The notes under the pieces: generated by a model
What the model was told of the DNA's origin: nothing
Seen by the model: only the letters and a program-made list of their open reading frames with translations
Database searches by the model: none
Translations under genes and position numbers: made by a program
Part shown: piece after piece, positions 26,855-35,515 of the stretch
How positions within the stretch are numbered: position 1 is the stretch's first letter
Layout: each line of letters starts with the position of its first letter
Source: Oerskovia merdavium
GTDB taxonomy: Bacteria > Actinomycetota > Actinomycetes > Actinomycetales > Cellulomonadaceae
Length of the DNA: 64,000 bases
Reading direction: 5' to 3'
Assembly (NCBI RefSeq): GCF_014836755.1
Contig: NZ_JACSQF010000016.1
Coordinates: 1 to 64,000, forward strand

Positions 26855-29535
26855 CTGCGTACCTCCAGAGTCGTCCCGGCGATCAGAACCCCACCCGTCG
26901 CAGCGCCCTCGCGCTCGGCGGTCGTGGCCGGTCGCGGCTGACCGCGCTCGGCGACGTACGCGAGGTCGGGGTCGGCCGTCGCGGGCGCGTTGACGAAGGA
27001 ACCGAACCGCCGGAGCTTCTCGGGGTCCTCCAGGACGGCGCGCCACTCGTCCTCGTACGCGTCGACGTGACCCGCCATCGCGGCGTCGAGGTCCGCGGCG
27101 ATCCCCAGGGAGTCCTCGAGGATCACGGCGCGGATCCCGTCGAGGCCACCCTCGACCTCGTCGACCCACACCGACGTGCGCTGCAGGCGGTCCGCGGTGC
27201 GGATGTAGTACATGAGGAAACGGTCGATCGTGCGGATCATCGTCGCGTCGTCGAGGTCCTCCGCGAGGAGCCTCGCGTGCTTGGGCGTGAAGCCGCCGTT
27301 GCCACCCACGTAGACGTTCCACCCCTTGTCGGTCGCGATCACGCCGACGTCCTTGCCGCGGGCCTCGGCGCACTCGCGCGCGCACCCCGAGACCCCGAGC
27401 TTGATCTTGTGCGGCGAGCGCAGCCCGCGGTACCGCAGCTCGAGCTCGACCGCCATGCCCACCGAGTCCTGCACGCCGAACCGGCACCACGTCGACCCGA
27501 CGCACGACTTCACGGTCCGCAGCGACTTGCCGTACGCCTGGCCCGACTCGAAGCCGTGCTCGACGAGCCGGCGCCAGATCAGCGGGAGCTGCTCGATCCG
27601 CGCACCGAACATGTCGATCCGCTGGCCGCCCGTGATCTTGGTGTAGAGCCCGAAGTCCTTCGCGACCTGCCCGATCACGAGCAGCCCCTCGGGCGTGATC
27701 TCCCCGCCCGGGATGCGCGGGACCACCGAGTAGGTGCCGTCCTTCTGCATGTTCGCCATGACGTGGTCGTTGGTGTCCTGGAGCGCGGCCTGCTCTCCCG
27801 ACAGGATGTGACCGTTGCCCAGCGACGCCAGGATCGACGCGATGACCGGCTTGCAGATGTCGCAACCACGGCCCGGGCCCGCGCCCGGGAGCCCGGCCGG
27901 TGCGGCGTCGTCGGGCACGTGCGTGGCCGCTGCCGGGACGCGTCCGAACCGCGCGATGATCTCGCTGAACGTGTGGAGGTCCGCCACGCGGACCGCGTCG
28001 AAGAGCTGCGCCCGCGAGAGGTCGAAGTGCTCGCACAGCGCGTTCGAGACCTCGATGCCGGCCTTCTCGAGCTCGGTCGTCGTGATCTTCTTGACCAGCG
28101 GGAGGCACGAGCCGCAGCTCGTGCCCGCCTTGGTGCACGACTTGACCGAGGCGACGTCGGTGCACGCGTGGTCGGTCACGGCCGAGCGGATCGTGCCCGC
28201 GGTGACGTTGTTGCACGAGCAGACGGTGGCCTCGTCGGGCAGCTCGAGCCCTGCCGCACCGCCGCCCGACGACCCCTCGGGCAGGAGGAACGCGCCCGGG
28301 TCGCCCGGCAGCTCGCGCCCGACCATGGGACGCAGCGACGCGTACGGCGTCGCGTCGCCCACGAACACGCCGCCCAGGAGGGTTCGCGCGTCGTCGGACA
28401 GGACGAGCTTCTTGTAGACGCCCGCGACCGGGTCCGCGTAGACGAGCTCCATGGCTCCCTCGGTGCGCGCGAACGCGTCGCCGAAGCTCGCGACGTCCAC
28501 GCCGCGCAGCTTGAGCTTGGTCGCCGTGTCCGCACCCGGGAACGTCGCCCCGCCGCCGAGCAGGCGGTCCGCGACGACCTCGGCCATCGCGTAGCCCGGT
28601 GCCACGAGGCCCAGGCAGCGCCCCTCGATGCACGCGACCTCGCCGATCGCCCACACGTGCGGGTCGTCGGTGCGGCACGACAGGTCGACGACCGCCCCAC
28701 CGCGCTCGCCGACCGGCAGCCCCGCCCCACGGGCCAGCTCGTCCCGCGGTCGGACCCCCGTCGCCATGACGACCACGTCGACGTCGAGCCGCCCGCCGTC
28801 CACGAAGTCGAGGCGGCCCACGTGACCCGTCGTCCGCGCGGGACGCATCTCCTTGGTCCCGGTGCTCACGCGCACCGCGATGCCCATGTCGTTGATGAGG
28901 CGCCCGAGCGCCTGACCGCCGCCCAGGTCGATCTGCGCGTCCATGAGGTGCGTGCCGAACTGGATGACGGTCGCCTGGGCGCCGAGCGCCTTGAGCGCAC
29001 CCGCGGCCTCGAGGCCCAGGAGCCCGCCGCCGATGACCGCGCCACGCACCGGGCGGTCGTACGACGACCCGGCCCGCTCCTCGCGCTTGGCCTCGACCCA
29101 ACCGCGCAGGGCCGCGACGTCGTCGATCGTGCGGTAGACGAACACCCCCGGCAGCTCGTTGCCGGGGATGGGCGGCCGGGCAGCGCTCGAGCCCGTCGCG
29201 AGCACGAGCTCGTCGTAGTCGTGGACCCGGCCCAACCGGTCGGTGACCTGGCGCGCCTCGCGGTCGATCGAGACGACGCTGCAGTCACGGACCAGGCGCA
29301 CGAGCGGGTCGTCCCACAGCGCAGGGTCGCCGAGGTTGAGCTCCTCGGGGTCGCGCGCCGAGAAGTAGGACGTGAGCGCCACGCGGTCGTAGGGGTAGCG
29401 CGGTTCCTCGGCGAAGACGGTGACCCGCCACCCGCCGGCGGTGTCACGGGCACGCAGCGCCTCGACGAGGCGCTGGGCGACCATGCCGCCGCCGACGATC
29501 ACGAGATGGCGGGGAGAGCTCGATGGTGTGGTCAC
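26851..29535 (-). CDS. nirB: Nitrite reductase [NAD(P)H] large subunit NirB
   Basis: This 894-residue enzyme has, in order, FAD and NAD(P) binding domains (VIVGGGMVAQRLVEAL; AVIGGGLLGLEAAGAL), a BFD-type [2Fe-2S] domain (CSCNNVTAGTI, SCTKAGTSCGSC) and the siroheme-[4Fe-4S] reductase part with the cysteine motif KSCVGSTWCRFG and GVSGCARECAEA. It reduces nitrite to ammonium with NAD(P)H. GTG 29535 has AGGAG 5 nt upstream. A GlnR-like box lies 70 nt upstream. It heads a five-gene operon with every junction a 4-base overlap. Confidence 0.95.
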   Translation of the reverse strand: MTTPSSSPRHLVIVGGGMVAQRLVEALRARDTAGGWRVTVFAEEPRYPYDRVALTSYFSARDPEELNLGDPALWDDPLVRLVRDCSVVSIDREARQVTDRLGRVHDYDELVLATGSSAARPPIPGNELPGVFVYRTIDDVAALRGWVEAKREERAGSSYDRPVRGAVIGGGLLGLEAAGALKALGAQATVIQFGTHLMDAQIDLGGGQALGRLINDMGIAVRVSTGTKEMRPARTTGHVGRLDFVDGGRLDVDVVVMATGVRPRDELARGAGLPVGERGGAVVDLSCRTDDPHVWAIGEVACIEGRCLGLVAPGYAMAEVVADRLLGGGATFPGADTATKLKLRGVDVASFGDAFARTEGAMELVYADPVAGVYKKLVLSDDARTLLGGVFVGDATPYASLRPMVGRELPGDPGAFLLPEGSSGGGAAGLELPDEATVCSCNNVTAGTIRSAVTDHACTDVASVKSCTKAGTSCGSCLPLVKKITTTELEKAGIEVSNALCEHFDLSRAQLFDAVRVADLHTFSEIIARFGRVPAAATHVPDDAAPAGLPGAGPGRGCDICKPVIASILASLGNGHILSGEQAALQDTNDHVMANMQKDGTYSVVPRIPGGEITPEGLLVIGQVAKDFGLYTKITGGQRIDMFGARIEQLPLIWRRLVEHGFESGQAYGKSLRTVKSCVGSTWCRFGVQDSVGMAVELELRYRGLRSPHKIKLGVSGCARECAEARGKDVGVIATDKGWNVYVGGNGGFTPKHARLLAEDLDDATMIRTIDRFLMYYIRTADRLQRTSVWVDEVEGGLDGIRAVILEDSLGIAADLDAAMAGHVDAYEDEWRAVLEDPEKLRRFGSFVNAPATADPDLAYVAERGQPRPATTAEREGAATGGVLIAGTTLEVRR

Positions 29536-29588
29536 GGGGGCTCCTGGGGGGTGCGGTCCGGGTGTCCGGGAAGCAGCTGCTGCTCCGG

Positions 29589-29642
29589 ACACTAGAGACG
29601 CGCGGTTTCCGCGCCGCACCCTCTCCTTTGCCCCTCCGTAAC
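29589..29642 (-). promoter_or_regulatory. GlnR-like box and -10 element of the nirB operon
   Basis: On the minus strand 29642-29605 reads GTTAC-N6-GCAAA-N6-GGTGC-N6-GAAAC, the 5-6-5-6-5-6-5 spacing of actinobacterial GlnR sites; the outer two elements match the consensus GTnAC and GAAAC fully and the inner two partly. Ten nt further is TAGTGT (29594-29589) as a -10 box. The narK box shows the same spacing. Confidence 0.7.
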
Positions 29643-29646
29643 GTTC

Positions 29647-29678
29647 TTCTCACGCGCACCGCCGCGGGCGCGTGAGAA
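29647..29678. repeat. Perfect palindrome upstream of the nirB control region
   Basis: TTCTCACGCGC (29647-29657) and GCGCGTGAGAA (29668-29678) are perfect 11-nt inverted copies around a 10-nt spacer. It lies just upstream of the GlnR-like box and after the surface protein gene. It could be a second operator or part of the terminator region. Confidence 0.55.
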
Positions 29679-29687
29679 CCCGCCAGG

Positions 29688-29712
29688 GCTGCGGGTCCCC
29701 GGGGCCCGCAGC
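29688..29712 (-). terminator. Candidate terminator of the surface protein gene
   Basis: GCTGCGGG (29688-29695) and CCCGCAGC (29705-29712) form an 8-bp G/C stem with a 9-nt loop, 20 nt after the stop of the surface protein gene. No T-run follows, as is common in high-GC actinobacteria. Confidence 0.5.
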
Positions 29713-29732
29713 AGTGACCGTGGACCTCCGGC

Positions 29733-32700
29733 TCAGCCCTCCCCGCGTCGACGGCGCGCCACGACGACCAGGGCTGCCCCGGCCAGCGCGAGGGCCGCCG
29801 CGAGCGCCGCGGCGCCCGCTGCCTCGGCCCCCGTGCTCGCGAGCGGGCCGTCGGGGTCGGCCGAGCCGCCCCCTCCCCCGTCCGTCGGCGCGGGCGTGGG
29901 GCTCGGCGGGTCGGTCGGGGTGGGCGTGGGCCCGACGGCGGGGACGAACGTGTTGACCACGGTGCACGTGACGTCCCCGCCCGCCGAGACCTCGACCGTC
30001 CCGTCCGTGACGGTGCCGCCCGTGCACGTCCAGCCGCTCGCGTCGTAGTCCTCGGGCCCGCCCGACTCGGTCAGCGCGTAACCACCGGGCTCGACCGTCA
30101 CGTGCGAGACCTCGACGCCGCCGCTCACCCCGGCCAGCGCCTCGGGGCCGTCCGCGTGGAGCGTGAAGTCGTCCGGGGTGGCGGTGCCCCCGCCCGTGTT
30201 GTCGACCTCCTTCACGAGGGTCAGGTGCGGTAGCACCGCGGTGTTGGTCACGGTGCAGGTGACGTCGGCGCTCTCTGCGACGCTCACGACCCCGTCGACG
30301 AGCGGCGCCTCGCCGCAGTCCCACCCGGTCTGCTCGTAGCCGCTGGGCCCGCCGGACTCCGCGAGCACGTAGTCGCCCGCGAGGACCGTCGCGCCCGTGA
30401 CGGCGGGGGTGCTGCCGGCACCCGTGATCGAGACGCCGTCGGTCGGGCTGCCGGCCACCCCTTCGGCCGCGAGGGTCCATGCGCCGGGGGGCGCCGAGCC
30501 GCCGTCGACCTCCTTGACGAGCGTGAGGGTGCCCGAGGTCCAGTGGTTGGTCAGGAGGCACCTCACGTCCTCGCCCTGGGCGACCGCGACGTGTCCGTCG
30601 ACGACCGGGATCTCGTCTCCCCCGACCTCGGTGCACGTCCACGTCCCCGTGCGGTAGCCCGCGGGTCCGGTGCCCTCGGCCAGCTCGAACTCACCCGACG
30701 GGACGAGCTGCGAGGTCACCCCGACAGAGCCCGTCGGGCCCGAGATGACAGCCCCGGCCGCGCCCGTCCCCGTGCGACCGGTCGCCCGCAGCTCCCACGA
30801 GTCGGCGGCAGCCGGACCTCCGGTGACCTCCTTGAGCAGGGTCAGGCGACCGCCCTCCCACACGTTCTGCACCGTGCACGTGACGTCCTGGGCGAGCGCG
30901 AGGGTGACCTGCCCGGCGTCCGTCACGGGGACCGTCGCACCGGCCGCGTCGGTGCAGATCCAGGGCCGCGCCGAGTAGCCGAGCGGGCTGCCGACCTCGA
31001 ACAGCCGCCACGTCCCGGCCGTCACCGGGGCGTCGGTCACCTCGGGGCTCCCGGAGAAGCCCGTGACCAGGCCGGGCGACCCCGCACCGAACAGCCGCCA
31101 GTCGTCGACGTCCGACGGCCCGCCGACGACGTCCTTGACCAGGGTGAGCCGTGGCGCGATCGCCGAGTTCGTGATGACGCACGCGACGTCGGTGTTCTCC
31201 TCGATCGTGACGACGCCCCCGGGGGTCACGTCCGCTCCCTGGCACACCCACGCGCCCGCACGGTACCCGTCGGGGCCGCCCGACTCCGAGAGCGTGTAGT
31301 CGCCCGGCGGGACGGCGACGAACGAGACGCCGGGCGAGCCGCTCGGACCCGAGAGGTCCGTGCCCGCTCCGTCGGTCGCCGCGAGCGTCCACGCGGTGAC
31401 GGGAGCGAAGCCGCCGCCCTGGTGGTTCACGAGCTTGATGAGCGTGAGGTGCTGCGTCGCGAGCGGGCTGTTCGTGAACGTGCAGGTCACGTCGTCCCCC
31501 GCTCCCACGGTGACCGTGGGTTCCTCGACGCTGGTCCCGGCCGAGCCCGTGCACGTCAGGTCCGTGAGCTCGTAGCCGAGCGGGAACGCGTCGGACTCGG
31601 TGAGGTCGTAGTCGCCGGGCGGCACGGGCACCGCCGTGACGCCGGTCGATCCTGTCCGGCCGGTCAGGGTCGGCAGGCCCGCGTCCGTGCCCGTCGCGGT
31701 GAGGTCCCAGGCCGAGGCCGGGGCGCCGCCACCCTCGACCTCCTTGACGAGCGTCAGCGTCCCCCCGTCCCAGGTGTTGGTGATCGTGCAGGTCACGTCG
31801 TCGCGCAAGCCGACGGAGACGACCCCGTCGGCGGCCGTGGCGCCGTCGCAGACCCAGTCGCCCGCGGCGTAGCCGAGCGGTCCGCCCGACTCCGAGAGCG
31901 TGTAGTCGCCCGGCGTCACGGCCTGGTGCGTCACCGCGGGGCTGCCGCTGGCCCCCGCGAGGGGTGTGGCGCCGTCGGCCGCGAGCGTCCACGCTGCCGG
32001 GTCCGCTGCAGGGCCGCCGTCCGGACCCACGACCTCCTTGACGAGCGTCAGCGACGAGCCCGCGAGGGTGTTGGTCGCGGTGCACTCCACGGCAGCGTGC
32101 GTCCCGACCGTCACGCGGTAGGTCGCCCCCGGCCCGCCCGACGACGGGTCCACGACCAGCTCGCCGCCCGTGCAGGTCCAGCCGACCAGGTCGTAGGCGT
32201 CGGGCCCGAGCTCGGTCAGCGTGTAGGAGCCCGCCGGGACCCCGGCCCCCGTGACCGCGGGCTGCCCCATGGTCCCGGAGTGCGCGAACCCCGCGTCGTC
32301 GGTCGCGACGAGCTGCCAGGCCTGCGGTGGTGCGCCGCCCTCGGCCACCTCCTTGAGCAGCGTGAGCGACCCGCCCGTCCACGTGTTGGTGACCGTGCAG
32401 GTCACGATGTCGTCGGCGTCGAGCGTCACCTCGGCACCCGACAACGACCCGCCGTCGCACGTCCACGCACCGGGGGCGTAGCCCGGGCGGCTCGACTCGC
32501 TCAGCGCGTAGGTCCCCGCCGAGACGCCCGCCCCCGTGACCGCGACCGACCCCGAGGGGCCCGAGATCGTCGTGGGTCCCGTCCCCGTGAGCGTGAAGTC
32601 GCCCGGGACGGCCGGGCCGCCCCCCTCGTTGACGACCTCCTTGCGCAGCGTGAGCTGTGGGGCCGCCGAGGTGTTGCGGATCGTGCACGTGATGTTCTCG

Positions 32701-33362
32701 TCGAGCCCCACGGTCAGCCGGTTGCCCACCAGGACCGCGTCACCGCAGTCCCAGTCGCTCGGCGTGTACCCCGTGGGGCCGCCCTGCTCCGAGAGCGTGT
32801 AGTCGCCGATGCGGACCTTGCGGTTCGTGACCTCGGCGGACCCGCTCGCTCCGACGAGGTTGGTGGGACCCTGCGCCTGCAGCGTCCAGTCGGTCGGCGA
32901 CGCCGACCCTCCCACGACCTCCTTGACGAGCGTCAGCGTGGGCTCGATCGCCTCGTTGTCGACCGTGCACGTCACCTGGCCGCCGTCGGGCACCGTGATG
33001 ACGGGGGTCGGGTCGGTCGTCTCGGAGACGTCGGCGCCGCTGCACGTCCAGTCCTGGAAGCGGTAGCCACCCACCCCGCCGCTCTCGGAGATCTGGTAGC
33101 GCCCGGGCACGACCTCGAGCGACTGGACCCCGTTGAGCCCGTCGCCCGTGATCTCCTGGCCCGTGTCGAGGTTGAGCGCATGCATGGTCCACAGCTCGCG
33201 GCGCCCTTCGCTCGCTCCGCTGTCGAGGTTCTCGATGCGCTTGAAGAGCGACAGCCGTGCGGTCGCCTGCGGTTCGACGACCGCGGACGACGACGTCGCA
33301 CCGGCCCCCGCGACCGCCGCCAGCAGGACCACCAGGCTTGCCGCCGCGATACCTCGTCGCAC
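29733..33362 (-). CDS. Cell-wall-anchored surface protein built of eleven SpaA/Cna_B-like repeats
   Basis: This 1209-residue protein has a signal peptide (about 1-30) and about eleven repeats of about 100 residues. Repeats 2-11 start with a LTLVKEV-like strand and most end in a CTVTN-like strand; the Lys and Asn fit intramolecular isopeptide-bond domains. Each repeat also carries WxC and TC cysteines that could pair. A Pro/Thr-rich stretch, the sorting signal LASTG, a hydrophobic span and RRRRGEG close the protein, so a sortase should attach it to the wall. The GTG start has AGGTAGAG upstream. It lies between two nitrate operons with which it has no obvious functional link; adhesion or a fibre role is inference. 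Confidence 0.87.
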   Translation of the reverse strand: MRRGIAAASLVVLLAAVAGAGATSSSAVVEPQATARLSLFKRIENLDSGASEGRRELWTMHALNLDTGQEITGDGLNGVQSLEVVPGRYQISESGGVGGYRFQDWTCSGADVSETTDPTPVITVPDGGQVTCTVDNEAIEPTLTLVKEVVGGSASPTDWTLQAQGPTNLVGASGSAEVTNRKVRIGDYTLSEQGGPTGYTPSDWDCGDAVLVGNRLTVGLDENITCTIRNTSAAPQLTLRKEVVNEGGGPAVPGDFTLTGTGPTTISGPSGSVAVTGAGVSAGTYALSESSRPGYAPGAWTCDGGSLSGAEVTLDADDIVTCTVTNTWTGGSLTLLKEVAEGGAPPQAWQLVATDDAGFAHSGTMGQPAVTGAGVPAGSYTLTELGPDAYDLVGWTCTGGELVVDPSSGGPGATYRVTVGTHAAVECTATNTLAGSSLTLVKEVVGPDGGPAADPAAWTLAADGATPLAGASGSPAVTHQAVTPGDYTLSESGGPLGYAAGDWVCDGATAADGVVSVGLRDDVTCTITNTWDGGTLTLVKEVEGGGAPASAWDLTATGTDAGLPTLTGRTGSTGVTAVPVPPGDYDLTESDAFPLGYELTDLTCTGSAGTSVEEPTVTVGAGDDVTCTFTNSPLATQHLTLIKLVNHQGGGFAPVTAWTLAATDGAGTDLSGPSGSPGVSFVAVPPGDYTLSESGGPDGYRAGAWVCQGADVTPGGVVTIEENTDVACVITNSAIAPRLTLVKDVVGGPSDVDDWRLFGAGSPGLVTGFSGSPEVTDAPVTAGTWRLFEVGSPLGYSARPWICTDAAGATVPVTDAGQVTLALAQDVTCTVQNVWEGGRLTLLKEVTGGPAAADSWELRATGRTGTGAAGAVISGPTGSVGVTSQLVPSGEFELAEGTGPAGYRTGTWTCTEVGGDEIPVVDGHVAVAQGEDVRCLLTNHWTSGTLTLVKEVDGGSAPPGAWTLAAEGVAGSPTDGVSITGAGSTPAVTGATVLAGDYVLAESGGPSGYEQTGWDCGEAPLVDGVVSVAESADVTCTVTNTAVLPHLTLVKEVDNTGGGTATPDDFTLHADGPEALAGVSGGVEVSHVTVEPGGYALTESGGPEDYDASGWTCTGGTVTDGTVEVSAGGDVTCTVVNTFVPAVGPTPTPTDPPSPTPAPTDGGGGGSADPDGPLASTGAEAAGAAALAAALALAGAALVVVARRRRGEG

Positions 33363-33395
33363 GCTCTACCTCCGGATCGATCGGGCCGGGGAGCC

Positions 33396-33462
33396 GTGCG
33401 GACGCAGAGGCTCCGGACTCCTCCGAGGCTAGGAGAGGGGTCCGGAGCCTCTGCGTCCGCAC
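33396..33462. terminator. Very long hairpin after nasB
   Basis: The 23-nt arms at 33396-33418 and 33440-33462 are perfect inverted copies (outer end GTGCGGACGCAGAGG) around a 21-nt loop that can itself pair (TCCT/AGGA). It starts 4 nt after the nasB stop and ends 33 nt before the surface protein start, so it probably terminates the narK-nasC-nasB transcript and insulates the surface gene. Confidence 0.75.
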
Positions 33463-33466
33463 CCGC

Positions 33467-35515
33467 TCAGCCGTGGACCGGCACGGACTCGGGAGCCGGT
33501 TCGTCCGCGCGGGACGACGCGGACGCCGTCCCGGGCTGCTCCGGGTCGGCCTTGCGCAGCCAGTCCGCGAGCCCGCACACGACGTCCTTGCAGCCGCCGC
33601 ACCCCGTGGTGGCCCGTGTCGCGCGCGCGATGTCGGCCGTGCTGCGAGCGCCTTCGCGCCAGCTCGCGACGATGTCCCCCTTGCTCACGCCGTTGCAGCT
33701 GCACACCGTGGTCCGGTCGGGCATGTGCGTGGGGTCCGACGCCGGCGCGGCGGCCTGCGCGACGGGTTGCAGCAGGAGGTGGGCCGGGTCGGCGGGCACG
33801 GGGATCCGGCGCGTGTAGGTCGCCGTGAGGTCGGCGCCGATCTGCGGCGCGCCGACCACGGTCGCGCCCACCAGGAGGCCGCCCGCCACGACGACCTCGA
33901 CGTGGCGTCCCGCGTCGGGGTCGGTGAGCCGGAGCGTGCGGTGGCTCGGGTCGTGGGCGCGCCGCGCGCCGCAGACCCCCATCGCCACGACGTCGAGGCC
34001 CGCGGCCTTGAGACGCACGACGTCGGTCGGCGCGGCGGGGGGCGACGGCTGGTCCGTCGGTGCTGGCACCCGTGGCCGCCGCTCCCGAGATGCGGCCGAC
34101 GGGACTCCTGGAACGCCTCGGACCCCCGCGGGCCGCATCTCGCGAGGATCGCGACCCGACGTGCCCCACGCGGCCCGCTCGACGTCGAGCGCGATCCGCA
34201 GGGCCATGCTCGGGCGCTCGGCCGCCGTGAAGCGGACGTGCGCCCGGCCCTCGGGCGGGGGCGGGACCGCAGCGCCCGTCGTACCTGCCGCGTCGGGGCC
34301 CGCGTGGCCGAGGGGGCTCGCTGCGTCCGCCAGCCTCTCCGCGAGCAGGGACGCGAGCCGCCGCGACTGCTCCCACCCCTGCGCGATGAGCCCCGTCCCG
34401 CCCTCGGGCGGCTGCGCGCAGTCACCGATCGCGTACACGTCGGGGTCGTCGGGGCTCGCCAGCCCGTGCCCGACGACGACCCCTCGGTCCACGGTCAGGC
34501 CCGCGGTCCGGGCGAGGGTCGCCTCGGGCACGGTCCCGCAGGCCAGCACCAGCAGGTCGGCCGGGACCTCGTCGGTCGGGCCGCTCGGGTTCGCGGCAGG
34601 GCGTCCCCCCGCGGCCGGGTCCCGCGGCGCCGGGCCCGTCCCCGTGGACCCGTGGTCCGGTCCCCCGTCTCCTCCGGGACCTGCCGCGCGGGGCGGGCGC
34701 CCGCCGTCGGGCACGAGGACGACCCCCGTGACGGCCGCGCCCCGGCCGACGATCCCGCTCACCACGACCTCCCGCGTGCGGGCCCCGGTCCGCACCGTGA
34801 TGCCGAGCCCGGCGAGCGTGCGCGAGGCGGCGAGGCCCGCGTCGGGGCCGAGCTGGCGGTCCATGGGGCTCGCCCCACCGTGGACCACGGTCACCGCGAG
34901 CCCGCGGCGGGCCAGGCCGCACGCGACCTCGAGGCCCAGGACACCCGCACCGATCACGACGGCGCGGCGCGCGTTGGCGGTCGCGGCGACGATCTCGCGG
35001 GCGTCGTCGAGCGTGCGCAGCGCGTGGACCCCGGCAGGCAGGGCTCCTCCGGGACCTGACCCGAGCCCCGGCACGTCAGGGACCCGGGCGGCCGAGCCGG
35101 TCGCGAGCACCACGGCGTCGTACGGGAACGCACCGTCGCTCGTGAGGACCGTGCGCGAGCCGCGGTCGATCGCGATCGCGGGGGCGCCTCGGTGGACCTC
35201 GGCGCGCGCGTCGCCCGTCGAGGGCAGGGTCAGCGCGCCGATGTCGGCACGCCCTGCGACGACCTCGCTCAGCAGGACGCGGTTGTACGGCTCGTACCCC
35301 TCGTCGCCGAGCACCGTGACGCGCAAGGGCCGGGAGCGGTGCTCCGTGTCCGGGCCGGCCGTCGCCAGGAGGTCGGCCGCGAACCGGGACCCGACCATCC
35401 CGTCGCCCACCACGACGACGCGGAACGGCCTGGCTGCGCCGTCCACGGGCGGGCCGTCGGAACGGGTGCCCGCGGGCTGCGCCGGTACCGGCGGTCGAGC
35501 AGCGGCGTCGGTCAT
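33467..35515 (-). CDS. nasB: Assimilatory nitrate reductase electron-transfer subunit (NasB-like)
   Basis: This 682-residue flavoprotein has FAD and NAD(P) binding domains (VVVGDGMVGSRFAADL; VVIGAGVLGLEVACGL) and a C-terminal BFD [2Fe-2S] domain (CSCNGVSKGDIV, TTGCGGCKDVV). It resembles the NAD(P)H-oxidising subunit of Bacillus-type nitrate reductase and the N-terminal half of NirB. It should pass electrons to NasC. Low-complexity inserts occur at about 265-310 and around 480. ATG 35515 overlaps the nasC stop by 4 bases. Confidence 0.87.
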   Translation of the reverse strand: MTDAAARPPVPAQPAGTRSDGPPVDGAARPFRVVVVGDGMVGSRFAADLLATAGPDTEHRSRPLRVTVLGDEGYEPYNRVLLSEVVAGRADIGALTLPSTGDARAEVHRGAPAIAIDRGSRTVLTSDGAFPYDAVVLATGSAARVPDVPGLGSGPGGALPAGVHALRTLDDAREIVAATANARRAVVIGAGVLGLEVACGLARRGLAVTVVHGGASPMDRQLGPDAGLAASRTLAGLGITVRTGARTREVVVSGIVGRGAAVTGVVLVPDGGRPPRAAGPGGDGGPDHGSTGTGPAPRDPAAGGRPAANPSGPTDEVPADLLVLACGTVPEATLARTAGLTVDRGVVVGHGLASPDDPDVYAIGDCAQPPEGGTGLIAQGWEQSRRLASLLAERLADAASPLGHAGPDAAGTTGAAVPPPPEGRAHVRFTAAERPSMALRIALDVERAAWGTSGRDPREMRPAGVRGVPGVPSAASRERRPRVPAPTDQPSPPAAPTDVVRLKAAGLDVVAMGVCGARRAHDPSHRTLRLTDPDAGRHVEVVVAGGLLVGATVVGAPQIGADLTATYTRRIPVPADPAHLLLQPVAQAAAPASDPTHMPDRTTVCSCNGVSKGDIVASWREGARSTADIARATRATTGCGGCKDVVCGLADWLRKADPEQPGTASASSRADEPAPESVPVHG

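Noticed and set aside
27067-29595. Plus-strand open frame of 842 codons opposite nirB
   Set aside because: Composition is typical of a high-GC antisense shadow and nirB has all cofactor motifs.
29990-33100. Regularly spaced repeats that could be taken for a CRISPR array
   Set aside because: The period is about 300 nt, the repeats diverge and translate in frame as protein domains.
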